The translations under genes and the position numbers were made by a program. From the NCBI GenBank assembly GCA_026874595.1, contig CM049322.1, positions 57,474,386-57,538,385 of the forward strand: a stretch of DNA of 64,000 nucleotides. The letters run 5' to 3'. This DNA is from Sipunculus nudus (lineage: Eukaryota; Annelida; Sipuncula; Golfingiida; Sipunculidae). Position 1 is the stretch's first letter, and every line of letters starts with the position of its first letter. The notes under the pieces are model-generated. The model was not told the DNA's origin, searched no databases, and worked only from the letters and a program-made list of their open reading frames with translations. Shown here piece by piece: positions 1 to 12,610 of the stretch.

Positions 1-228
1 CAAGTCAATTTGATTGCAACTCTCTTTCAGAAGATATATAAGGAAATATTTATGAGATATATCCCAAATATTCGTCTACCGGGCCACGACGCCTTCTGGC
101 AAGCTATCAACGTGATTACTGTTTCATGTTGTTAATATTAAAGTGTAACGGTAAACTTCCTTCATGGAATCAAGTTGCATTTGACATAATCGCTGAATTA
201 CACACGCATAAACACACACACACACATA

Positions 229-229
229 C

Positions 230-294
<65 letters not shown>
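229..294. repeat. (TA)n microsatellite after (CA)n
   Basis: A CACA-rich run (201-228) passes into an uninterrupted (TA)n. Confidence 0.95.
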
Positions 295-297
<3 letters not shown>

Positions 298-380
298 TAG
301 AACGCCTGTATTACGGTCACCATCGGGACTGGATGAAAGCTGCCTTAATACAGGAGTGGCCGTTATACAGGACTTGACCA
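293..380 (+). mobile_element. Possible pogo/Tigger-type transposon terminus
   Basis: TA followed by CAGTAGAACGCCTGTATTAC resembles the CAGTA-start inverted termini of pogo/Tigger elements, which target TA. It is followed by GGAGTGGCCGTTATACAGGA, an internal echo. No matching second terminus was found. Weak call from remembered consensus features. Confidence 0.3.
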
Positions 381-1365
381 GGATACGGAGTTAAAATGTA
401 ATACGAAACCAGTTCAATATATACAGAGTATTAGTGTAATTACTGTTTCCAAAAGAAAAAAATAAAATATAAACAATCACGTCAGCCCTATAAATTTATA
501 ACAATTACCAGAAATATATACAAATACAGTGTTTTTATTAATTTACAACAGATTGTATATCCAAAATATTTGTACAAATGTTGAGAAGCTCTTTGTATCC
601 ATCAAAGCATACTAATAGCACGGAAGTATCAGCAGAAATTTGTGAACATTCACAGAATCCACTCTTTACATCCGGTAAAAGAAAGCAGGTATGGAAGACT
701 GTTTGTTACACACTCTCGAGTCCACAATTTCATCTTGATAGGCAAGTCCAAAAATTAACGGCTGTTGTGTTGCTGCCAGTCAGTCCTTTCTTCATTGAAA
801 AAAGTTTGAGTTGTCGTGCCATTTCAATGCCTCTGATATGTCTTTGATGTCTTCGTTAATTAAATGACAAACACCCTGATTAAGATCCGACTCGCACAAG
901 TGATTCCCAAACATACACGCAGGTGGGAACACTTGCCTTAGTATTGTCCATATTTTGTGTTAATCACTTTGTGTTGTCGCATGTAGGACTAATGAAACAC
1001 CTGTTGTGATTGCGCGCGACCCGCCAACAGTGCTTGCTCTCATCGACTCAGGTTCCAAACTACGCTGAAGATAACCTAGAGTTTCTTCTGATCTTCTGCT
1101 ATTATTGGTTTACTTATATGTGTCAGTGATTGATTTCAGTGCACCATCCAGGTATCTACTGCCATAAAGTTCAACCAGAAATAAATGTTTGTATGACCAT
1201 GAGCCTTGAACCTAGCATGTGCTTTTTGGGGGTATTTTTTTGCCCAGTATTTTGTATAAACAGGTGCATTGATTCTGAAGACTCACTTCTGAAGACTGGT
1301 ACTTTGACGTCACATCACGTCACATACGCTGGTTACTGTAAAAGGTGCAAATACATAGAGGGGTT
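381..1365. other. Gene-free stretch
   Basis: No supported gene. Frames up to 112 codons (1130-1468) lack any protein-like pattern. Confidence 0.4.
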
Positions 1366-1445
1366 AGGGGTCCGTCGAACCTTAGTGGCTAAAGCAGTCT
1401 ACCTGAAAATCTTACAATCACAGGTTCGATTCTCATCGGCGGTCA
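1366..1445 (+). repeat. tRNA-like sequence / SINE head
   Basis: An A-box-like TTAGTGGCTAAAGC (1382-1395) and a B-box GGTTCGATTCT (1423-1433) are about 40 bases apart, as in tRNAs. The acceptor stem pairs poorly and no clear anticodon arm is evident, so a SINE head or tRNA relic is more likely than a tRNA gene. A related but weaker copy is at about 21085-21160. Confidence 0.35.
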
Positions 1446-4400
1446 ACCGATTTATTTGGGTAATTTAGTTGGTATTTATGTGGAAATATCCATCAGAAGG
1501 CGGTACTATTAATACCAAGCATATAGATTTACAGGCAGCGTTGGCCAAAACGATTAATAGGGCCCTTATGATTGCTCATAGCTTCCCCTGTATATTATAT
1601 AAGATATGAACTTGACCTCGTAATATAATTTAATTGATTTCACATGATAATAGTGGAAATATTGTGTCCTGGTCTATTTAATATTCGCCCTTACTCAGCC
1701 TTTATATTCATACTCAAAGGTTTACCTAGATGTAAGTACTTCATGCATGACAATTAGGCATTGTATTATCTAATGGATCAGTCGGACGGGCAAGGAAGTA
1801 AATAGTTTATAATAAAATTGCATTGCATTGTTTATGTTGGTTATATACATAATTTAGTTCATTTTCTTCAGCATTGAATTGCTGGTCTACAATCCGGGCA
1901 ACATTTCAATTTTACACATTCTTGATACATTTGTATGACGCACTGGGTACCGCTGCACAATATAATGAAATGGACATGGAACCAAACATGGTTCCTCGAG
2001 AGCTGTGCCTATGTACGTATGTTCACCGTATAAATTCTCTGGATAATTATTTCACTCATGACACTGGAAACCCAATATTTGTTAATCCATTGAAATCAAG
2101 CACCAGAGAACAAAAGATGATTAAAATGTGGATATTGTTTGATCATTTAAGAAATAATAAATAGAAATTTCCAAAATTTCAATTAAAATTCCCTACAAAT
2201 TTAAATATAAAACAGATTGTGCAACTTAGTTTACATTAACGATAGACCTAAACCTATAAAACAAACGCTTATAAGAACTCCATTTCTAGCGGATCAACGC
2301 GTACTTAACAGTAATCACACTATGCACCTGCCGTTATCATAACAATAGTGAAACATAAAAAGTGTTCATAGAACCGTTTTTTTTATACCTCAGTATAAGT
2401 GCTTTGTTCACCACACATTATATATGTATGAATAATTTGCATCTAAATGCGCATCTTTGTATTTCTCTACTTTCATTCTTTCTAATTTGGAAGCTCTGCT
2501 TTTTATCGGGAGATCATGTAGGTGGACGCGTAGGAATTTTATATGTCAACCAGAAAGCAAATACAGTAATGAATTGTGTTTACATTTGTATAAACTAATA
2601 CAGAACCAAAATCAAGGTAACATTGGGTAATAATAAGGTCGCATTGAATTTAACTTTCAGTATTCAAACAGAATCTAGCTGTTGTGAGCACGTTTCATAT
2701 TGACTTGTTGGTTATGTATTATTTCGTTAATAAAAAAATTATATTTGTGCCTTGCTTATGTTACATAAATAAACAGCTAAAATGATAAATTCCTAGTGTT
2801 GTTATTATTGTCGACGATCGTGTTACATGGTCTTTATAATTAACAAATTCGACAGTTATTCTTTGGTTCATCATACCGGTATATGTTTAAGATACATTTT
2901 ACTGTAAGTTTTCATTTCGTTACTGTAAAACTTCCACGTATATTAATTATGTATTGATATTAAAGGGTTATGTATTTTAAAAAAAAAATTGAGCTACTTT
3001 TTCTGCACATATTCCCGCCGAAGGAGTGTCACGAATAGGATTCCATGATTGAATCCACGTAACTATAAGGAAACGTTTGCAGTTTACTTGACATTAGCCC
3101 TAAGGCGCTCTTCAAAGTCATTGTAAAAGCTTTGATATAGGCTAGAAAATATATGAGCACTTCACACGTGGTTCTTTAATAGCTACTTAAGTAGATTTCC
3201 CATTAGTACCGCACATGTAATTGTATCAGATAACAGTACCTATCTTGACGATTAGGTGGTGTGTTTTTGGTAGTGTATATAGGTCAATGCTGTCGTTCAT
3301 CCCTTGTTTGTTCTCTCTATTTCTCTCTCCTCTAATATTACCGCCAACAACTGCAATTCATTGGTCCAACAGTATTCCGTGTTATATATATTAATTGACG
3401 TGGCCCGTTACAACACTTCTTGGTGCACTGTCACATTAAAGTAAAAATGAACATGTTAGATATAATTATATTCCATAAATATTTGATAATTGTGCTCTCT
3501 AACTTAATTTTAACTTGGTATCCAATATGTTGGTTCTTTCTGGAAGTAAAAATTAAAACACCTCCATCCCGACACTAATAGTGTTTTTTACTTTTAGCAG
3601 CTGGTGATAATACGTATATTGTAATAACCTTGAGCACTGCTCGAGGGAAGGGGGAGTCTATTATGCATTCATCATTATTTTTTGTAAAATTTCTGAGTGT
3701 GTTTTTGTTTTGCTGGATAGTATGGGCGGTTTACAATAGTAATATGCACATGTATAGACAAGCGGATGCCGTGTACCATTTTTTTTAATGTCGACCGTAG
3801 GGAAACAATGTTTTCCTATTAAGCACTAGCCTGATGTAAGACAAGACCTCTTTATAGTCACTATTGTATTTACCCCAAGCCGTGAAAACATAATTCAGTA
3901 ATATGTTAAGCCTAGCTGGAGTCGTGTTACAAGCCATATCGAGGTATTCATCGCAGTTATCTTCCATCATGTTTTATTTATATTGCTTTAAACAATTCAT
4001 AATCTTAACGTTAATCTATGAATATGGAATTCCCACAATCGAATACATGATAACTCCCAACTCAGACTGAAATTTCCTCTCTATGGAAAGGAGTTTCTTT
4101 CTGGGTGCTTACAAGTTGGTTGTCGCCCAGTAACCCGTGTGAGTTATGCATGTATTCATGCGTCATGAATTCAACACACATGCGGAGGGACATTCAATAT
4201 GCTGAGTTTAAATGGAACTTTTCTTGCACAGGTTGATGTTGTTAGAAATTATAGTAAACATGGTAACAATTGGTTTGGTTTATGTCAAGTGACAATGTAC
4301 TTGTAGGCGACGAGGCGTCAGGAATGACGAAAATATTTGCATACTCATCAACACTAAAAGTGCGTTCATCATTGAAGGATGAAACGGAAATCTCACGGCA

Positions 4401-4707
4401 AGTACTCTGGCCTCAGAATTTCTGATGTCTGATGATCATATTCATACCGTGCAAAAGAAAACCAATTAATTAACAGGTGACCACTATGATAGGAAATGCT
4501 CCAATTTGAAGTGAAATGACCGCGACAGACGTACAACCTGCAGATTTATCTGTCTAAATCAGCTGTTATATTACGAATTTTTCGCTTTCGCTTTCTGGAA
4601 ATATAGCCAAAATAACTGACAATATGGCAATAAATAGAATATTTACGAATATATTGCACTCGAAATACCCATTCGCCAAAACATGGATTCTTTATATAGC
4701 ATATATA
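1446..4707. other. Gene-free stretch
   Basis: AT-rich with frequent stops. No repeats or genes recognised. Confidence 0.4.
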
Positions 4708-4779
4708 TAACCTGATGATCGGGTCGCATCCCGTGAAACAGACTGTTGTGAATTAACAGTGTTGTTTTTCTTCAGAGTT
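4708..4779 (+). repeat. Penelope-like element 3' motif, copy A
   Basis: CTGATGA (4712-4718), CGGG/CCCG hairpin, GAAAC (4735-4739), then TGTTGTGAATTAACAGTG and CTTCAGAGTT followed directly by (TA)n. The homology begins only a few bases before CTGATGA. Confidence 0.68.
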
Positions 4780-4788
4780 ATATATATA

Positions 4789-4849
<61 letters not shown>

Positions 4850-4858
4850 ATATATATC
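4779..4858. repeat. (TA)n microsatellite
   Basis: Imperfect (TA)n that begins directly at the end of the Penelope-like 3' motif copy A. Confidence 0.95.
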
Positions 4859-5442
4859 ATGTTTTACATGAGACATAGGTTATTTATTTGACATATGAAA
4901 ACATGAGGATTTGTCATTTCAACTATGACAACGGAATACAACCGATACGGATAACACTGGAAAACCTTCTAGTCAGTTTCAAAGAAAGACGCGTCACTGT
5001 ATAAAAGACATAAAGAAAACATTGAAAGGGCGTTAAATAGTAAATCCTGTATCATGGATGCAAGTTGATACACATGCTATGTAACATGTTCAATCTTAGG
5101 AAAATTTACGGCTACTTTCAATGAAAAAAAAAAACCTTCCTAACAATTGTTTGAAAGCACATCACTTTGATATAAAATAGCGTTTAACATGGACACGTTT
5201 AGCTAAGATTTTTTTAGGCCCATCCAAGTGAGGCCCACTGTGTGTGATCAAAACCTGTTTTTTTTGGTAATTTGAAATCATAATACCTCTATATAAAACC
5301 TCCGATTCTCAAACTATCAGGAACATGCGTGTTAAATTACACGCATATGTTAGTCAAAGTGATAGGTTGTGGTGACAGGGACAGATACTAATACTGGTAT
5401 TAACGAAAGATTTTCGAACATTAGGATATTAATTTTAATCTA

Positions 5443-5506
<64 letters not shown>

Positions 5507-6087
5507 ATACATATATATGCACATATAAATATAGGCCATCGCATGGACCAGTTGTTACATATCATTATAATAACCGATTCACTTGCATTTAAATTAATTC
5601 CAACAGGAAGTCGACAATATAAGAAATTTATTAAAAGCAAATACTTTGTTGTTCGATCTAGGCAGCAACAGAGAAACACTACGGATGCGTGACAATGGCG
5701 GGAATTTTGTGATCTAAATATAGAGCAGACCGTTAAAAGGCGGAAACGTTAGCAATGAGACATGACAATTAACTTAAGCACTTGTTCTAAGTAAACGAGT
5801 ATTTTTTTCCAAGTCGACTGATACATATTTACATAATGTCTAGGTATTTTCTAGTTTAATCGTGTGTGCAAGGGATGGAGACTGACTCGATTTGAGGACT
5901 TCATTTAAATATAATGAAACGAATTTAATAGATGTTACATCACTTAACGAGCATCCAGATTCAAACTAAACGGTTTTACTGTCAGCTAGGAAGGAACACT
6001 TTATACCAGCTATTAAAAAAGTTAAAATATCCCTATTTTTAAAGTACTGAATACGGGACAGGTAATTCAGTAATAATGCCTTAGATA
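4859..6087. other. Gene-free stretch
   Basis: Only the microsatellite at 5443-5503 is recognised. Confidence 0.4.
5443..5503. repeat. (TA)n microsatellite
   Basis: (TA)n with one TGTA interruption. Confidence 0.95.
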
Positions 6088-7765
6088 TTTTTAGCTCAGC
6101 TGACTGAAAGTCATCTGAGCTATAGCGATCACTCTTTGTCCGGCGTCCATCTGTCCGTCCGGCCGAACGTTATCAGGGCACAAATCGAAACCATTGGACC
6201 TGGAATCTTCTAACTTGACACTGAGGGAGATCAATCAAAAATCTCCTTGAAACATGAAATTAGGTCAGCTTCAGTATCTGAATAATTACTGCCTTGATCA
6301 CCATGATTATTTAAATGAATAAATCATAACCTTTGGACCTGGAATCTTCAAACTTGATATTCAAGAAATTCCATAAAAATCTCATTGGAAACCTGAAATT
6401 AAGTCTCTGTTTCCCAAACCTGTGAGCTATGGGGCTCCGAAGTACCCCCCCCCCCCCCAGAATAATGAAAATTTGATACAAAAGCTAAAGTATCTGAACA
6501 ACTATTGCATTGATTATCATGATTCTTTGCATGAATATTGATCATTGAGTGTTTCATCAGTTCCTGCAAATTCGGGTGGCGCCACCTTTATTTTTCTAAT
6601 TTTACGATTTTTTTCTCTATTTTTGATACCTTGAAGGAAGCTATTATCTATTTACAGGGCACAAGCCGTAACCGCTTGACCTGGAATCTTCTAACTTTAC
6701 ATCAACGGAGGTCCATGAAAAGTCACTTTAGAAACATGAAATTAGGTCTCTGTTCCTCATATCCTCTGGGTTATGGGGCTTGTAAATACCCCTCAAAATA
6801 ATTAAAAATTTGATACAAAAGTTCTGAACAAGTATCTGAACAACTAATGCAATGATCACCATGATTAATTGCATGAAAATTGGTCATGGAGTGTTCTATC
6901 ATTTCCTGCAAAAGGGTGGCACCAAGTGTATTTTTTTTCTAATTTTTACGAATTTTTTCTCTATTTTTAATAGATTTAATAGATTTTTTCACAGATCCTC
7001 ATCACATACATCTCATAAACAAGACTGGTGGCGCCGTCTGCAGTTATTATCGGGTGGCATTCATCGGTATATTTGCGTTTCGTGAAAATTGCTCATATCT
7101 CAGTAATGGTTCAATATATAAATAAATAAATGCCTTTTTCTCATGAGTGTCTTGCCATATTTGCCTGTAATTGTCCAAATTCATAGATCTTGGACTTCCC
7201 ATCTTGTACTCAAGACTGATTCAGCCGCCTGCAATCATTTTCCTGTGGCATACATCCGTACATCTGTTTTGGTGAAAATTGCTCATATCTCAGGAGTGGT
7301 CCAAGGTATTGGACCTGAAATTTGGCATGTCCATCCACCTTGGAAAATTTTCTCGCTAACCAGACAGGTGGCACAACCTACCTTCTTTTTTTCTGTAGAA
7401 TAAATTAATTTTCTTTTCTTAGGAATGGTGTGCCGTACTGGCCTGAAATTGTCCATATCCATAGATCTTGGCCTGCTCCATCTTGTACTCAAGACTGGTG
7501 GCGAAACATCTTCAATCGTTTTCCTGTGGGGTCCATACGTACATGTGCTTCGGTGGAAAATTGGCCATCTCTCAGGAATAGTTCAAGATATTGGTCTGCA
7601 ATTTGGCATGTCAATTCGTCTTTGATTTTTCTCGTAAACCACACATTTATAAGGACTCTTCATAAAATTCATGTTTTTTTGGCACTCTGGCAGTCATCTT
7701 TCCCATTGTTCAACATTCCTTGAATTCAGCCGAGCGTCATGGCCCATGGGCCACTAGCCACAAAG
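6088..7765 (+). mobile_element. AGCTCAG-ended repetitive element with internal tandem repeats
   Basis: It starts TTTAGCTCAGCTGACTGAAA plus GTCCGTCCGGCCG and ends with TTCAGCCGAGCGTCATGGCC and CATGGGCC at 7723-7755, the same end type as 53180-53214. Inside are repeated GACCTGGAATCTTC units (6193, 6330, 6669), each with a GTCTCTGTT...TATGGGGCT block. A further set of units carries ACTCAAGACTGGTGGCG and GAAAATTGCTCATATCTCAG (7020, 7210 and 7489, period about 190-280). Open frames here follow the repeats and are not genes. Confidence 0.66.
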
Positions 7766-8027
7766 CAGTTTGTTTGGTATGTGCCTCGGACTCCAAACAT
7801 CATACAATTACTTATATTGACATAAAATCCCTACTAGATGAGAGTTAACATCCGTATAAATTACGTTTGCTGTAAAAAAAAAACCCAGAACTTTCAACCC
7901 ATTTGCAAACATGCATAAAATTAACCAATTTATACACTTACTTAAACCAATTATTTTTTTTTTACTAATGATAGACGCCTCCTCTCTCGAATATTTAGGA
8001 TACACGGACCTAATAACTATTTTAGAA

Positions 8028-8170
8028 TCTAACCACATTCACCTGATGATCGGGTCGCATCCCGTGAAGCGGACTGTTGTGAATTGACAGTGTTGTTTTT
8101 CTTCAGAGTTGTACCGCTCTGGCCTGGTCTGTGGGCCATGGAGCACTTTACATCGGAGGGTAACACTACC
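8028..8170 (+). repeat. Penelope-like element 3' motif, copy B
   Basis: Same sequence as 38315-38398, including TCTAACCACATTCAC and CTGATGA (8043-8049). The GAAA of the core is changed to GAAG (8066-8069), which would inactivate a hammerhead. It extends beyond CTTCAGAGTT for about 60 bases (through GGCCTGGTCTGTGGGCCATG) before the (TA)n begins. Confidence 0.65.
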
Positions 8171-8292
<122 letters not shown>

Positions 8293-8614
8293 CAAATGAA
8301 AACAAAATATATGTTGTCTGTCATAAGAATTCTATTTCAGGATTTAACTGGTTTGTTTGCACGTCCTTCTCTTTTGCCTTGTGGTTTCTAGAAATTATTT
8401 TCTATCGCATGGTCTACTTTTTTGGTTCTCATTCGCTTAAAAGGTTTATATTTTTTCTTGCTGGTTGTCTCTTATTTTGTCAAAAACTGTTTTCCCCGTA
8501 ACTGTGTGTTAACATTTGTGAGTCAAGAGAGACGGGGTCTCCGTGACCAAATATGGTCCTGAACAGTATATTTTGTTTCTCTGACATTTAAGAGCACTTT
8601 AGCATCCAATTATC

Positions 8615-9069
8615 TTAAAGGTGCCCATTCACCTACCATGTGAAAAAGAATTTATGTGATTTATGGCTTCCTCTGTGTACACATTTATGACCTAAGGGTA
8701 ATTCTGGTTATACTGGAATTACCGGTAATTCTTATAACGGACCCATGAAGGATATGTGAAGTTGTCTATCAACGTGTTTGTAAACACGGCTTTGTTGATA
8801 ATTACCTTAGATGATCGGTTGTGTATATGCTAGGTGCAAAAGGTTACTTGTTGCAAAACGCCATTTGCAAGCTCTGGCTTATCTCACTTGCTGCGAGATG
8901 CCCTTTTTGAAATTGTTTTACTTTTGTGGACACCACTTTTTTATAAAAATGTTGATATAAACAAAACAAACAGCTTGTGTCTGGTGATATCCACGTTTCC
9001 AATAATATTGTTATAAAAGCTAAAGGGATAATCTTTTCTTATAAAAGTCAGGTAACTGAACCCTTTTTA
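8615..9069 (+). mobile_element. TTAA-ended MITE-like repeat, copy 1 (near full length)
   Basis: The left end TTAAAGGTGCCCATTCACC and right end GGTAACTGAACCCTTTTTA form imperfect inverted termini. The 46.1-kb copy has TTAAAGGGGCCCAATCACC at the corresponding terminus. A TTAA start suggests a piggyBac-like or similar TTAA-targeting family. There is no coding capacity. Confidence 0.6.
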
Positions 9070-10222
9070 CTTATATCATATTCAGGTACTGCAAAAATTT
9101 AAATTGGCTGATACATATTCGATGTATATATCGCAAGTATGAATTTGTTTGTCTCATAACAGTAAATTATTCGGATCATAGTGTACACATTTAGAATACA
9201 AAATGTTCCTAATGAGTGACAAATGATACATGGTACTGAACAGTAAATAAAGTTTCTGTTGACAGTGTCTCTAAGACGCCTTTGGATGATTTGATACGTA
9301 TAGAGCTGTTTTGATCCGAATAAAGTTATATATACACAACCGCGTGTCTGGGACATTTCACACGTTAGAAGACTGACGACTTTGCAAAGATGCAGATACT
9401 CTGCCTTCCCTAGATGTGATTTTTGGTTTGACCCTTGTATCCCGATCCCGTTGCTGTTAACATTTTTTTTAAATTGTGCTACTTAACTGTAGTTCTTTAA
9501 CAACGTGTAGTACATTGCTTATGTATCAATAGATATGTTAGCCCTAAATATTAATAAAGCAAATCAAGGCGTCTTGAAATAGTACCTTGTTATACTACTA
9601 GATACCTATTTCTCGGAGAGCATCAGGCCAGGCCGAAATTAAATGCAAATGAGAAGACTTACAGAAAATATTACAACCAGACATTGCATAGATAATTGCT
9701 ATGCAAGGTATTGTTTCCAGGCGTCGTGTGTGCATCAAAGTCACGGAAGAGAGAGGGAGCAAATCCTATTTTAGTTTCGTGTAGAGAACATTCGAAAATT
9801 TAAATGAGAGTATATGGTCACATTAAGCATCCAAAGCAGTGTATCCGGTGGAGGGGAAAATTCTTACGGCATTTTTGAAACGACGTTATCATTTAAATCA
9901 CATGAAGGAAAGATATTACGTCCACATGAATATATGAGCCATTATTCCTAGGTGTTGCAAATTCATACCCTTCCTAATATTTCCCCTTTCGACATACAAA
10001 CTCGTTAAAACGTAAACAGTTATATGAGTTATCCATATGGCTTGTTTTGCTCTAAAAAACATATAACACCAGCTATAAGTCAATGTATAGCCCTTGATTA
10101 TCATTTTTTGTGCTACACAGGGCCCTGCAAATGTGTACGACGTGGTTAAATAGGAACTTATAAGCAGGAATGATAAAGGTATATTACATGCTGATTATTT
10201 AAAATAAGACCACGTGGTTTTT

Positions 10223-10258
<36 letters not shown>

Positions 10259-10907
10259 GAAGCGAACTGCAGGAGGAATAGTTCTTTTATTTTGCTGAAC
10301 ACAGTATGACGGCAAAATATGTGCCGTCATCTGGTTAAATTTACGTAGACCATTTTAAACGTGGAACTGCCATTCAGTCGAATGGTTACTTCTTTCTGGT
10401 TGAACCTAGGATAATTATTTTGTGCCTCAGTTCAGTGTCGCCACCTAGTAAAAATGCTTTGTCCAGATTACCTTCGATAATCTTAAAAGAACGAGTAAAT
10501 TAAGCTATTTGCCTCACGTATGGCATTTACAGGCTTATCAGACTCCTAAACCTGTTTACTGGAGGAAGAAATAGATATTTTACCTGAGCAATCGATGTTA
10601 AAGTCTAGAGATGTTATTTACGTATTGTTGTGACTAAGAAGTTTGGACTGAACGTAGCACTACCTTGTAAGAACATTCCCCCTGCGAGAGAAGTCGTTGT
10701 TTATCCTAAATCTTAAATAAACAGAGGGCTCATTCGATCTCTGCTGTGTTTAAACACTGTATATTATACGAACGTTCTATTTCTTGTGTGCCACTGATTT
10801 ATATTTAGATGATAAGCTCAGGGCTGCTTAGTTGGTCTAGATGTAGAACGTCTTACTGATACATTTAATTCAAAATATATTTATTTCAAACGCCTGGCGC
10901 GTTGAAG
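9070..10907. other. Gene-free stretch
   Basis: No supported gene or repeat besides the short (TA)n at 10225. Confidence 0.4.
10225..10255. repeat. (TA)n microsatellite
   Basis: Short perfect (TA)n. Confidence 0.9.
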
Positions 10908-10909
10908 TA

Positions 10910-11000
10910 CACTGTTAAAAATTGCCGTAAAATAACGGCGCATAAGACTGTAAATTTACGCCGCTTTGCAATGTAGACGCTCTTGTGCGTGAAATAACGC
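10910..11000 (+). repeat. Left inverted terminus and subterminal repeats of the 5.6-kb element
   Basis: CACTGTTAAAA is followed by GCCGTAAAATAACGGCGC, itself a hairpin, then GTAAATTTACGCCG and GTGAAATAACGCGC. It is the mirror of the array at 16190-16490. Confidence 0.75.
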
Positions 11001-11086
11001 GCAAATGCAACGTCAAATGATGAGCGTCTGTGAAAATGGTGTGACACGTGTGTAAAGCAGACGGTACAGATGAAATAAACCGCGCG

Positions 11087-11096
11087 TCATGTGATC
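11087..11096 (+). promoter_or_regulatory. Candidate E-box (TCATGTGATC) in promoter region of the 5.6-kb element
   Basis: CATGTGAT lies about 180 bases inside the left terminus. A CA[C/T]GTGAT word also occurs on the gene strand in the two other CACTA-like elements (35379-35388 and, on -, 39994-40003). The GC-rich surroundings and a GT-type donor at 11216 (TTATTG|GTAAAA) fit a promoter with a short first exon. This is inference. Confidence 0.3.
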
Positions 11097-11906
11097 AGCG
11101 GGGCTACTCATGACGTCAACATCCTGGATCTTTTGACTCCACGGCGGGAAGAGAAGCCATTTTTGACCGTCCGCTGGCTGCTGAAAGTCACAGAAGTTAC
11201 CCAGCATCTTTATTGGTAAAATGTTCTTCTTTAATATGTAGCCATAAATCTGTATTCTGTGTTAGTTGTTATTTTAATACTGTGTAATAGTGTACGTTGG
11301 TAATGGTATAGTGGTACGAGGCTAGTCTCGTTCATGTGTTCCCTCAGTGTTTGGGGATGGGTGGGGGGCGATTGTCACTGGCAGAGGTAGAAGAGTGATT
11401 GAGTTGGAAATATATATTATGTAGGCTATATATGTGTATATATATTATATATATACACATTTTATAATGTGTGACATTTGTGTGCTGTTTATATTATATA
11501 TTAATTAAGTGCAGGTTTTATGTTTCCATTAAATGTCAACTCTAAACCATGTTTAGATTATTAGATAACCTTATATTTCAGTCAACTCAGAAATGGATTC
11601 AAAGTCAAGAGCTCTAATTATTAATATATTACATGTCCAATATATAAAAGTAATTGTTACTTGCTCAATATCAGTGTTGGGGATAATTACATTGACCAAT
11701 CCCCCCTTGTTAAAAAAGTGGGGGGGGGGGTATATAACCCCCATTCCCTGCATTGATGCCAATGTTTATCATTAATGATTAAGTCTTTTTTAGTATCAGG
11801 GAATTGCCAATTAGGAAAAAGGAAGCAAACCCCCCCGACCCACAAACACACACACCTGGCCATGTCTGGGTATATATCATGCATGAATGGTATAAATATA
11901 CATGTC

Positions 11907-11940
<34 letters not shown>

Positions 11941-11946
11941 ATATAT
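11907..11946. repeat. (TA)n microsatellite
   Basis: (TA)n inside the 5.6-kb element. Confidence 0.9.
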
Positions 11947-12324
11947 CCCTTAAAGGTGAAATATTGGTAAAGGCACCACTGAAAACAGTTTTAAATTATT
12001 TATTTACTGGATTTTAAATGAGGCCTTGAATAAGGTTCTCCCACTTACATGTCAACCAGAGAAATTAAGATATCAAAGTCCCTTTATTTTTTTTTTAATA
12101 TTTTTAACAGATGCTTAAACAGAGAGCAAACACAGACCAAACAAATAATTAACAGCTTTGAGACAATTTCCTAAATTTCTTAACATGTTTTAGAAGAAAA
12201 AAAACATACCATGCTGGCCAAAGTGCTAACATTTTAGCCAGTCTTTTTGATAGAGAGAGAGAGAGGGAGAGAGCCTAAAAATTAAGGCTGCTAAGGCACA
12301 GCCAAATACTGTTTATGTTTTCAG

Positions 12325-12417
12325 AAAATGGTCAAGCATTTCCATCAGTGTGGCAAATTCAAAGAAGATTTGGATACCATCATGGCAACTTTCCTATTTC
12401 TTAAGAATAGGAATTAT
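12325..12417 (+). CDS. Candidate exon inside the 5.6-kb element
   Basis: A 93-base segment lies between a good acceptor (ATGTTTTCAG) and donor (TAT|GTAAGT). It reads without a stop from ATG at 12328 as a lysine-rich peptide containing KHFHQCGKFKEDLD and MATFLFLKNRNY. It resembles an N-terminal, Cys/His-bearing exon of a transposon protein, but I cannot place it in a family. It lies on the same strand as the terminal exon at 14873. Possible neighbours with splice-like edges are 13231-13415 (peptide KCKMCKVHNYTGKQL, with a stop upstream in frame) and 14347-14428; both are weaker. Confidence 0.4.
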
Positions 12418-12449
12418 GTAAGTTTAAACATCACATAATAATATACTGC

Positions 12450-12610
12450 CTTTTTAGCTCAGCTGACTGTAAGTCATTTGAGCTACAGGGAAGACACCAC
12501 CTCTGTCACTGTCGTTCACTGATACCAGTACTAAAGTTGGTATTGAACTTTTGTTGGAAAACATAGCTGGAAATTTTCCAGAGACCCCCCCCCCCCCCCA
12601 AACTCTGTTG
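12450..12610 (+). repeat. AGCTCAG-type repeat end, partial, inside the 5.6-kb element
   Basis: TTTTTAGCTCAGCTGACTGT followed by AAGTCATTTGAGCTAC, then diverged sequence and a poly-C tract (12585-12599). Confidence 0.5.

Noticed and set aside
1366-1445. Functional tRNA gene
   Set aside because: A and B boxes are plausible but the acceptor stem does not pair well and no clean anticodon arm can be drawn.
6538-7723. Several 66-97 codon frames on both strands
   Set aside because: They lie in internal tandem units of an AGCTCAG-type repeat, with different frames in each unit and no family features.
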